Assembly: GCA_038049695.1 (NCBI GenBank)
Contig: CP142452.1
Span: 76,969,501 to 77,033,500 of the forward strand
Source: Cinnamomum chago
Taxonomy: Eukaryota > Streptophyta > Magnoliopsida > Laurales > Lauraceae
Reading direction: 5' to 3'
Length of the DNA: 64,000 nucleotides
Position numbers and translations under genes: made by a program. This document shows positions 45,482 to 55,172 of this stretch, piece after piece (within the stretch, counting starts at the first letter, position 1; each line of letters starts with the position of its first letter). The notes under the pieces are model-generated. The model saw nothing but the letters and a program-made list of their open reading frames with translations, searched no databases and had not been told where the DNA came from.

Positions 45482-46435
45482 TAGAAATATTAAGGGAAAG
45501 ATCAAGTAAATAGTAAAGATTTTAGCACCTTGATTTGATTATATTTGTGCTTATCAATTGAGTGCCATTTCAAAATTAAATGCGGATTTTGAAATTAATT
45601 GGCTTCCACAATGGGCCCCACGGATTAATTAATCTTACCAAATATCCAAAGAAAAATAAGGAAAAAAATGCTCATAATGGGCCCTATAGATTAATCCTAC
45701 TGAATATTAAAAGAAAAATAAGGAGAAAAAAGTAGCAGAATACAACCTATGAAAGTGGCCCACGCTCTTGTATAAAAAAAACTCTTCGTGTATTGGTATA
45801 AAAAAAGAGTGCCCCTCGTTAATTATGAGTTTGGAAAGAAAGAATAATTGGATTTCATAATGGGACTCATAGATTTATTTGGTTAAATCAATAAATATAA
45901 ATGATAATAAAAAAATCGTGATAAAAATTTGGACTCATGAGAGAGAATTTAGGTAGCCGGAAAATTTTAGGGGAATATCAAGTAAATAGTAAAGATTTGA
46001 TGACCTTCATTTGATTATATTTATGCTTAATCATAAATTGAGTGTAATTTCAGAATTAAATGTGGTTTTTGAAATTAATTGGTTTCCACAATGAACATCA
46101 TAGATTAATTAATCCTACCAAATAACCATAGAAAAATAAGAGAAAATTATCCACAATGGGCCCCACAACCTATAAATAAGGAGAAAAAAATAGCAGAATA
46201 CAGCCTATAAAAGTAGCACCCATAAATTGTGAGTTTGGAAAGAAAAATGATTTGGCTTTCATAATAGGACTCATAGACTTATTTGGTTAAATTAGTAAAT
46301 ATAAATGATTATATATTAAGTGTGGATTTTGAAATTAATTGACTTCCATAATGGTCCCCACGAATTAACCATACCAAATATTGAAAGAAAAAATGGGAAA
46401 AAAAGTAGCAAAATACTGCCTACGAAAGTGCCCCA
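45482..46435. repeat. Diverged tandem repeat, about 2.3 units of 370-460 bp
   Basis: Units begin with AATTTTAGGTAGC-like words and carry AGTAAATAGTAAAGAT, GAAATTAATTGGCTTCCACAATGGGCC and AATAAGGAGAAAAAA in the same order. They start at about 45482 (with its first ~40 bp left of the LINE at 44240-44280), about 45940 and about 46310 (partial). The RTE LINE split the first unit. Confidence 0.7.
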
Positions 46436-47044
46436 AATTTCTGCAACTTGGGTCTGACATGATCATGTTCAACAATTACTAAAATCATAGCCAAAGAGCC
46501 TTTATTCTTTTTTTTTTGTTAGTTTAATAATACGTAGGGCCCATTGAAGGTAACTAAAGAGAAGTTATTATTATATGCTATGTTTTAGGGAAATAATAAG
46601 TATTTTATTTCAAAAATATTTTAAATTTGCAATGAGATATTTTATGTGATGGAGTATTGGAGGATTTGAGTTAATTTGAGAATATTAGATTAGAAGGGTA
46701 ATTCTGAAATGTAACATTGTAAAAAGTTTGAGGATGCACCACGTATCCTATGTCATGACAAGGGCTGCTGTCTTTATATATATAATCTTATAATTAGATT
46801 TGCTAAAATCTTGGAAAAAGAATTGAACGCTTTTGATTTGAGATTCTCCATAAAATAATTTATGAAATTCTTTTTATCAAACATATGTGTCTGATCTACC
46901 CACCCAACCCATGGTGGTACAATATGGAGCCCATGAAACAGCTTTAATCAGATGCATGTTCATCACACGCATTTTTTTTTTATTATTATATTAACCTAGC
47001 ATACTTTCGGTGCAATTAGGGTCGAGATCATGGTTTCAGTTTTC
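46436..47044. other. AT-rich spacer, nothing recognised
   Basis: No gene, RNA or element boundary is visible in this 0.6-kb stretch. Confidence 0.5.
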
Positions 47045-47049
47045 ACTAT

Positions 47050-47588
47050 TGATGATGCCAAAAAGTGGTTTTTGGGCACCACCGGTCAAGTGATTGGTAA
47101 ATGATGTGAAAATTAATGGAGAGAGAGAGAGTTTATAGTGGTTCGGTCATTGTGACCTACGTCCACTTAAATGGATTGTTTTACTACTTCGGGGAGGAGA
47201 TTACAAGGTAGTCAGATACAATGATAGTGAGAAAAATCAATCATTCCTCCGTTAGTAGGACTCTCCTTTTATAGTCTTTCCCCAACAGGTGGGGAGGATC
47301 TCCCGCGATCTCAAATGGTGTACGCTCCAGTCTGGTGAAGTCTCCCGCACTGTCCTCAACAGATGAGCAGATAAGATCTCTTCCGCGGGACTTGGTGAAA
47401 GCCGGTAGATGGAACGACGCGTGTGCTGACTCTGTCATTCGATGGATCCGGACCCGGCCCTTAACGGGTAGATGACGACCCGGGCTCATTATGGACTTGG
47501 ATCAGTTGGTCTTCACCCGCTATCGTGGACCGAGCTGTTTGGGCCTAACTCGTCACTGCGGACCGAGTCATTTGGGCCTGTCCCATCA
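47050..47588. repeat. Probable solo LTR, 539 bp
   Basis: The block starts TGATGATGCC and ends GTCCCATCA (TG...CA with short inverted TGATG/CATCA ends). It is flanked by ACTAT at 47045-47049 and 47589-47593. The flanking identity extends four bases further (ACTATTGAT), so a 9-bp duplication with shifted ends cannot be ruled out. The interior has GTGGTTCGGTCA and CTACGTCCAC words often seen in plant LTRs. No internal region follows, hence a solo LTR. Confidence 0.6.
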
Positions 47589-47593
47589 ACTAT

Positions 47594-49128
47594 TGATCCC
47601 TAAAATTTTGTTTTATTTTTTAGTAAGATAAGTACTATTAGATACTCTTCCAAATCCCTCACCATCAACGCTGCATTCAGGAAATGATCTCCAATTATCT
47701 TTATACAAGAGAGGTGCCTCACCAACATGTGCCTACCAATCCCGTATTAATTTTTTTGGAAAGTTGGCATGTATTTTAAACTTAATATTGGAAGGGGTAA
47801 AAATAAAATTACTTAAAATTTTAAAAATAAAATAAAATGGGAAATCCTAGAATTTGCGAGATTAGCTTAATCCTAATCTCATAATTATCATGGCTAGTTC
47901 TTACAATCAATTATCACTGAGAAACAAACTAGCCTGTCTTGTTTGTTAAGGTTCATGGTGAATCAGAACACTCGAAGCCCAAGGCCCATTAGTTCTTAGG
48001 AGTGAAAATTCCATGCAAACACAAATGGGCTTTGAGCATACAAGGGGTCAACATGATCATAGCTGAGTACCGATGCCCATAGTTAAGGCCTTGGACTACC
48101 ATGGTCTCCTTGTCTTTTTGTCAACCAACCCACAAAGTGGGAAGGATAGCCTACACAAGTCGGAAGACAAGCCCACAGAGTGGGAAGAGTGGCATATCCG
48201 AAGATGGTCGGCCGGGTGACATATGTGGTTGCCAACTGAAAAACCCCTCGTCAAATTTCCATGGTCGTTTTGTGGCCTTATGATATTGCTTATTTGCAGC
48301 TCATTAAGTCATTAAGCTTGTGAAGGTCAGTAAGGCCCATGGCACATCAAAGACATATAAGAACATTAAGCCAGCTAAGGCCAATTGAATATCATCAATG
48401 AAGCTAAAAGGCCAATGGCCTATCAATGACATGTTGAGGTCTAAAAGTCCAGTGGGACAAGGAACAACATGAAGAACAGGCCCATGTACCATCAAAAGAA
48501 TCAATTCCCATGACCAATCATTGTAATCAAAGGCCCAAAGTCTGTCAAGCCAATGTATAGGCCGTATAGAAATCAAGTCCTTTGTCACACTCTAGATCCA
48601 AAGCCCATTACCTTCAAGTCCTATTACAAGAGATAGCAATGGTGAATGGACCCCCTGATCACTTGATCGCCTGAAGGATTTAGCCTAAAAATTGTTGGAC
48701 CTGTTGGACAATTGGCCCTGGTTCAAAGTCATTTGGTTTCATAGTGGTTTTGGGCATATGGGCTCTGACTGTGCTTGGACCCCAGTAACTTTCCTGAATG
48801 GTTAAACCTAAAACAATCACTTCTGGCCTTGGGTAATCGGATCATGTAATGGTCTTTGAAACTGACCTGTTTACAGCCTGACCTATACAGTCCATCATTA
48901 TGTTCAAAAGCTATTGGACCATTCGTTTTGGACCCAATCCATTTGATAGCATGCTTAATATGTAGCTCTGGTTGATGTGTGATTGCTTCTTGCAGTTGTG
49001 GGCCTTTAAGAATTGCGACCGCCCCATTTGATTAGTATTTGCCAATTATACTCTGTTGTATATGCTGTGGGCCACAATCTATGATTGATCTTGGAGATAT
49101 GTTTATGTCTTGCACATGGCAGAGGTGT
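47594..49128. other. Intergenic DNA, no supported gene
   Basis: About 1.5 kb of unique-looking or old repeat sequence with no recognisable protein or element ends. AGGCCCA and GGCCCAT words are frequent at 47990-48620. Confidence 0.45.
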
Positions 49129-49136
49129 GTTTCATA

Positions 49137-49542
49137 CATAGTTATTAATTTTGTATTGTTTCAGCCGAAACGGCGAAAATTTTTCATTTCGATCAAGTGG
49201 CTTCGGTTTGAATTTTAGTCAATCTCGGATGAAATTCGGTATTTCGGCCGAAATGTAACTTTTTAGTAGAAATGGTATTTTACATAATTAGTTTTTTTTT
49301 TAACTTTTCTTACACATATATTTTGTATTTCTTAGATTTTCCTGAAATGTAATTCCAAAAAATTTACTACAATGGATTAGATCTATATTTATTACTTTTT
49401 TTTAATTTTTTTTACATATATATATATACGTATATGTATTATGTTATATTTTCCCTGAAATGTAATTCTGAAAAGTTCGGCCGAAACTTTTCATTTTGCA
49501 GACTAGAGAGAAATGAGGTCCGAAACGATATTAACAACTATG
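49137..49542. mobile_element. hAT-type MITE with CATAGTTRTTAA ends, 406 bp
   Basis: The ends CATAGTTATTAATTTTG and ATATTAACAACTATG are inverted repeats, flanked by an exact 8-bp duplication GTTTCATA (49129-49136, 49543-49550). The interior repeats TTCGGCCGAAA words on both strands. The element at 51998-52474 is a second copy in the opposite orientation. Confidence 0.85.
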
Positions 49543-49550
49543 GTTTCATA

Positions 49551-49999
49551 GCATCAGAAAATGGTAGATTAATTTAAAATCAAAGAGTGGAAGAGCAAAC
49601 TGTGGCCCGTTAATACAATCAGAAGGATCCAGACCATTCACCAATTACCCTCTTTAGGCCAATGGGCTGTTAAAATGACAAAACTACATTTTTGGGAGGT
49701 GCAATCAAATCAAGACCGTTGGTTTAGACTACTGGATTTTGATAGAAAGAAGTGTTCTTTTGAAGATTTGGTTTTTATGATATTTAGCTGTCTAGAAGCA
49801 GCCCTATTTGAGGATGTAAACTGGTCAGGTTCAAGTTGGGTCTGGTCTTGTTTACTAGTTAGGCCCAGTATATGGGCCTGAATCTCGGGTTTCCGGTGGA
49901 CCGTGGGTCAACCCAAATATTTACCATCAATGTTAGGCCTAGCACTTAACCACCAGAACTCATAACTCCAACCTACACGAGACTAAACGAACTCCACAC
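49551..49999. other. Spacer, nothing recognised
   Basis: About 450 bp between two hAT elements without a supported feature. Confidence 0.5.
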
Positions 50000-50195
50000 T
50001 AGGGGTTGCCATTCCTGAACCGACCCGCCCAGCGACCTGGTAATTCAGGGTTCGGGTTGACAATTCTGGCTCGATTAATAAATGGATTGAGTTTGGTTTG
50101 AATATATTATTGATATTCAGCCCGTTAACCCGATTCAAACCTGATTAAGGGCTTGGGTTAAAATGGGTTGGGGACTCAGACTATTACCGCCCCTA
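50000..50195. mobile_element. Small hAT-like MITE, 196 bp
   Basis: The unit starts TAGGGGTTGCC and ends ACCGCCCCTA. The flanking octamers CTCCACAC (49992-49999) and CACTACAC (50196-50203) match at six of eight bases. CCCGTTAACCCG-type words fill the interior. Confidence 0.6.
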
Positions 50196-50203
50196 CACTA
50201 CAC

Positions 50204-50980
50204 TGGGTTGGAAGGAACTTTCTTTTGGAAACAAGCCAATTGAGGCCTAATATTTAGGTGAAGGCCGAACTTAAATTAATGGGATAAAGCTATGATGATG
50301 GAACTCACAGGCCTAAAAGGATAGGCCCGGGCCTAGCTCGTTTGCTAAATTTTATGTCGGGTGGGCTGGATTTAGTTGGGCTTCTAGACAATAGGCCCAG
50401 CCCATTTAGTTATATATATCCAGAAAATAGGCTGAGGCCTAGCAGCCAGGCCCAAAACACAGCCCAATGTAGGCACATAGCATGTTGACTAGTGACTCAG
50501 GATGTTAAAAGAGTGGAGCTAACAAAGTGGCTCTGGGAGTCAACTGGGTTAGTCAGGTTAATTTTCACTGAAGGAGGTGTTTGGTTGCCTGAATCTTTTT
50601 AGGGAATTATATGTCTGCAATTCCAACAGCAATTTCAGTTGCTTTGTCTATGGAAATTCCTGAAAATCCTTATTTGATTTGTGCAATTTCAAGAACATAC
50701 CCTTCTAGTGACACCTTTTGTGTTTTGTCCCTTCAAATTCTTCAAACTTGACCCACCTAATGTTGTGGTGCATATTGAAGGGGAACAACAACAATCACAA
50801 ATTTTCCTCACTAGGAATTCTCTGAAACCTTACTTTAAAAATTATAAAAGCCTGAATTTAGTGGGATAGTAATGAGTAGTGAGAACATGATTGTGGGAAA
50901 ACTTTAGGTAAATTTTTCATTGATCCTCACAATTTTTTTTATTTCTCAAATTGTTAGTTTACATATGATCCCCATGATTA
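50204..50980. other. Spacer with GGCCCGGGCC-type words
   Basis: Part of this (50310-50480) is rich in TAGGCCCGGGCC and AGGCCCAGCCC words, possibly a hAT relic, but no ends could be read. No gene is supported. Confidence 0.4.
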
Positions 50981-51001
50981 AGTAATCTAGATCATGCACT
51001 T

Positions 51002-51117
51002 TTTTTTTTATTTTTTTTGATAACGTAGGGTTCCCAGCCCTTTGGACTAGAATAATCCCTACAGGCCCAGGAGAGAAAGCCGGATAAAATTCTCCTGTGG
51101 CCCCAATGTGGTAGAGC
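51002..51117 (-). mobile_element. Truncated SINE, 116 bp, with 21-bp target duplication
   Basis: An exact 21-bp repeat (50981-51001 and 51118-51138, starting AGTAATCTAGATC) flanks a minus-strand unit. That unit ends GAACCCTACGTTATC and an A-rich tail (plus-strand T run). It shares CCTGTAGGGATTATTC and GTTATC words with the SINE at 42600-42846, so it is a 5'-truncated relative. Confidence 0.82.
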
Positions 51118-51576
51118 AGTAATCTAGATCATGCACTTGATGGGTGCATGTGGATGATTGATCACTCATGCTCATGACAGATCATAATCATAATAACAAG
51201 TTGTAAGCCCCATGACAAGTGACTACTAGAGGGTTGTCAATGAACTGAGCTAGGCTGTCTTGTAGCTATTAGCTCAATTCAATTTGAGTTCGAGCACATT
51301 TTTTTTTAAAGTCCATGATTAAACTGAACCCATCTTACGAGCTCGTTTAAAAATTGAGTTGAGCTAGACCAGAGCTCTTCAGCCCGGCTCAGCTTAACAT
51401 CAACACATGAATTGGTTCAACTCGGTTCATATTAAATGTGAGGGCCCCCACCTTTATTTCTCATACTAAGGTGAGAGATGCTCTCATAGGAGCATCTCCC
51501 ATATATAAATATATATATTACTAATTATAAAAGCAAAGTGTAAGAGAAAAGAATATGTTCCTGGTAATTTATTGTT

Positions 51577-51650
51577 GAGGATTTTATAGAAAAAATCCCA
51601 TTAGATGTCATAAGAATGAGAAGGACCCCCGACACTTTTTTTTTTTTATT
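51577..51650 (+). mobile_element. Single Mutator-like terminus related to the Pack-MULE
   Basis: GAGGATTTTATAGAAAAAAT followed by GGACCCCCGACAC has the order and wording of the terminal repeat at 43231. The palindrome-like GGTGATATTGCCG word lies beyond, as GTGACGCTAGCG does there. No opposite end was found downstream, so it is probably broken. Confidence 0.4.
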
Positions 51651-51997
51651 AAGTTTTTTAATACCTTTTTGGCCCGAGCGGTGATATTGCCGTTCATAGG
51701 AATAACAATATCGCCTTTTGTTTATTTTTCTTAACCTTCTTCCTTAGATCCAGACCAAAAGAACAGATCCTTCCCATCTTCCCCACCTATTTCCTCAATT
51801 GCATGTATCATTCATTACAAATCAAGGGGTGAATGGATGAAGATATGGATGTAATGGGAGGTTGTAGAGATGGTTTGAGTTCAGTTGGTCTAAGTGCAGG
51901 GCTAATTTTTCTTGATGTAACAAAGATGATGGTGAGAATGAAAAAAGTGGTTTGTGATTGGGTCTGACTGCTAACAAAGATGATGATGGTGGGAAGC

Positions 51998-52474
51998 CAT
52001 ACTTGTTAATATTGTTTCGGGCCCCATTTTGGTCTGTCCTCTAAAATGAAAGTTTGATTCGAAATTTCGACGAAACTTTTTGGATTTACATTTCAGAAAA
52101 ATATTTATATATATATAAATATAAATAAAAAGATAAAAATTAAAAATATTAATGCTGGAATCCATTCTAGTAAAACAATACTATAACACAAAAGCATAAT
52201 ATTCAAACACATATTAAATATCCTAATATCCTACAGTTTTTTTTTTTTCATTTAACCCCCTCCAATTTTTTTTCTTTTAAATATCCTAAAAACCCATTTC
52301 GGCCGATATTCAGATTTCGTAAATATCAGCCGAAATCTAACATTTCGGTCATTTCGGCCGAGATTGACCAATATTCAAAATGAAAATTTTCAAATGTTAT
52401 TTTGTTTCGGCCACTTGACCGAAATGAAATTTTTCGGCAATTTCGACCGAAACGGCACGAAATTGATAACTATC
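51998..52474. mobile_element. hAT-type MITE, second copy of the CATAGTT family, 477 bp
   Basis: The ends CATACTTGTTAATATTG and AATTGATAACTATC are flanked by TGGGAAGC (51990-51997) and TGGGGAGC (52475-52482), seven of eight matching. It carries the same TTTCGGCCGA words as 49137-49542, in the opposite orientation. Confidence 0.75.
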
Positions 52475-52482
52475 TGGGGAGC

Positions 52483-53019
52483 ACAAAGATAAGGGACAAT
52501 CCCCACATGTGGCTTTCCTTGCTATGGACCTTTTCTTGCATAAATAGGTGACATTTGGTAAGTAAAATAGGGTTTAATTTGACTTTAAAAATCGACCCGA
52601 AAGAGACATTTGAGTGCCATAATATCTATCCACCTATTTGAGATAAGTGGTCCACAAGCTATGTGAAGATAGCCATTTTTGACCCGTATCACATCATTAT
52701 GTGTTCCATGGCAAATCTTTTTTTTACTCCCTTGTTCTCAGGTTCAAACTTACTTGATATGACAATCTATGTAGCCCATGTAAGTCAAGTACGTATACAA
52801 CTAGAGATGCAAAGGGTATGGTCTAAGTCGAACCATGGCTTTCCTTGTTATGGACCTTTCTTGCATAAGTAGGTGGCATTTGGTGAGTAAGATAGGGTTT
52901 AATTTGATCCAAAAAGAGACATTTGAGTGCTTTAATATCTATCCACCTATTTGAGTAGGGTGGTCCATAAGCTAGGTGAAGATAACCATTTTTGACAAGT
53001 ATCACATCATTATGTGTTC
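52483..53019. repeat. Spacer containing a ~330-bp-spaced direct repeat
   Basis: Sequence around 52517-52700 (GCTTTCCTTG..TATGGACC, TAGGTG(A/G)CATTTGGT, GACATTTGAGTGC, ATCACATCATTATGTGTTCC) occurs again at about 52839-53030 in the same order. This is an unexplained local duplication. No gene is supported. Confidence 0.6.
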
Positions 53020-53165
53020 CATGGCAAAAGATTTTTTTCTTCTTTTATTTTCTCTCTGGTACAATTCACACACACCTACTCAGGTGCTTTACCCAAGTCC
53101 TTAGCCATTACCACTCGGACTTTGGTCAATGTAGGAGGTGCCGTACCATCGAGCTAACAAAGAAT
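53020..53165 (-). mobile_element. tRNA-derived SINE (minus strand)
   Basis: On the minus strand GTTAGCTCGATGGTACGGC resembles box A. It is followed by CACCTCCTACATTGACC and the end GAATTGTACCAGAGAG with an A-rich tail. It is the same family as the copy at 27465-27602. Flanking duplication not clear. Confidence 0.6.
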
Positions 53166-54440
53166 CGATACTACATGCAATAGCATTTCATTGTCTTCAT
53201 CCATCATTCAGAGTTGATGTGTGCAGGATAAAAGAAGAAATGGGATCCCTGAATGTCTCCCACATGCTTTCCTCAAGGGCGATGTGTGGATCACTACTGT
53301 GGAGCCCACTTATTGATAATTCGAATGAGTCAAAATGAATGACATCCCCTCTAATGATGACCCTTAAATTTTATAGCAATAAGACTTGGTCTCACTATAA
53401 GATTGAGTATCCATATGACCATTGGTGTGATTAATGTATACGATTGTGTTAATCATATTGACAATCATATGCTCCATATGTCAGTGAGACCAACTTATAC
53501 TGAAGTATGATCTAAGAATTTTTCACTAGATGTGACGCTATTCATTTTGAATGTTAGGATTATCAATAAGAGTCCGTAGGGGGAATTGGAGAGGCCATCC
53601 CAAAATAATAATAATAAAAAAAAAATCCAGATTCTGCCACTGTAGGCCTCCCATGGTAGAGTTTCACACATTCCACTTATGAGAAGTGTGTGGGAGACAC
53701 TCAACTAAGGGAGAGGGACCACTCTCACAAAGTGTGTGTCATCGTTAATGTTTATTGAACTCAACTACTAAAGAGTAGAGGGCAATAATGCGATAATTTT
53801 TCCCTCTAAATTAGACATTGACCTCACGCACGCTAACTCACACAGCCAATGTCCCTAACAACTCATTCTTGGAAAGAGGAGCCTACAAAATCAAAAGAGT
53901 GACAAATCATGGGGTTGATGAGTTGATCCCCTGTCAGGCAGGTGACACGGGATTGTCAACTAATTGAAGAACCCTTATTTGTCACGTATCTAACCAGTTC
54001 ACTAAAGTCTAAAGCCCAAGGATGACAATAATGTAACGTTGAAGGACGAAACCTGAATGGATAAGGGAAGTTGAAAAATGAGGAGAGACTTTAATAATGT
54101 GACACATAGCTAATTGACCCGCAATTAAAATCCCTGCAACCTACTAAGGTTGCGGGAAGTTATGATCTGGGCAATCTGGATTACACTGAATTGTCAACTT
54201 CAGCAGTCTGCCCTCCAGTTTTGTTCCTTTCTTCTTCTTTTTTTGGCCAAGATCCAGTTTGGTTTTTCAAAAATGACACTCAACAATAAAATTCAGTTGG
54301 ATGAACACCAATCTTTTATCCATTGTTATTTTAGAAGATTCTGATCACGGACTGGACCATCTATGTTATGCTCCAATCTTGATCTGATCTCTGTCTCTAG
54401 CCGAAAAAACGAAGGTTCATTAAACCATTTTGAGACACCC
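53166..54440. other. Spacer left of the Ty3 element, nothing recognised
   Basis: About 1.3 kb of AT-rich sequence without a supported gene. Base composition turns clearly GC-rich near 54440, where the next element begins. Confidence 0.5.
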
Positions 54441-54460
54441 ATCCTGGGGGACTATCTCTG

Positions 54461-55125
54461 TGTGGGAGCCATCTCACAAGCCACTCCCTATTCGGTTTCG
54501 GCAAGTCGGATCGTTATTGGCCTCGGACGTTGGTCCGTCGCTGCTTCAGTCCCGGCACTAATAGCTGATGTCGGTAAATGGTGGCCAGGTCGGCCGCACC
54601 ACACCGCCCAGTCTCGGCTACACAGACTATAACTGCATCCCTTGGCTACAGCCCCCATAAAGGCGGGGCCCAAGAAAGGGGTCCGATGGGACCTCAGCCG
54701 TCAACAGATCAGGGCAAGATCAGGCCCAATGTGACTGGCATTAAATGCAATGTGGGCTGATCGGACCCTCATTAAATGCAATGAGGGCTGTGATGGACCC
54801 TCATTGATGACTATGCGGGCTGATGAGACCCTAGTCACATCGCGAGGCCCACCAGCGCAGGCGCCAATGCAATCTCTCATATAAAGCTTGGGACGACTCA
54901 AGAAGGAGGTATGCACTCTCTCTTACATGCAATCTAGACTCCCTTCCTTCTTCTCCGATCACTGCTAACTTGAGCGTCGGAGAGCCCTGCGCTGCCCCAG
55001 CCAGGGTCCCTTGACCGTTCTCTTCTCCCCTTTCAGGTTCATCAGACACGCAGCTCCTTCTCTGGTACTCTGAGTAAGTCCTTGAAGGCATCCTGATCTT
55101 GTGAGTATATTTTTCTGCACTTACA
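54461..55125 (+). repeat. 5' LTR of the Tat-type element
   Basis: The right end is firm: TTTCTGCACTTACA, then the primer site. The left end is placed at TGTGGGAGCC because TG starts there and composition shifts, but no second LTR is available for comparison. It contains three copies of a ~31-bp repeat (54740-54832) and a TATA box TATAAAG at 54880-54886. Confidence 0.55.
54740..54832 (+). repeat. Three ~31-bp repeats in the LTR upstream of the TATA box
   Basis: Units at 54740-54770, 54771-54802 and 54803-54832 follow the pattern ATTAAATGCAATG-GGGCTGAT-GGACCCTC. They end about 50 bp before TATAAAG, where enhancer-like U3 repeats are expected. Confidence 0.75.
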
Positions 55126-55147
55126 ATTGGCGCCGTCTGTGGGGAAC
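55126..55147 (+). other. Primer-binding site
   Basis: ATTGGCGCCGTCTGTGGGGA directly follows the LTR end. TGGCGCCGT-type primer sites are usual in Tat and Athila elements. Confidence 0.8.
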
Positions 55148-55172
55148 GATTTCTGCAATCTTCCCTATCACC

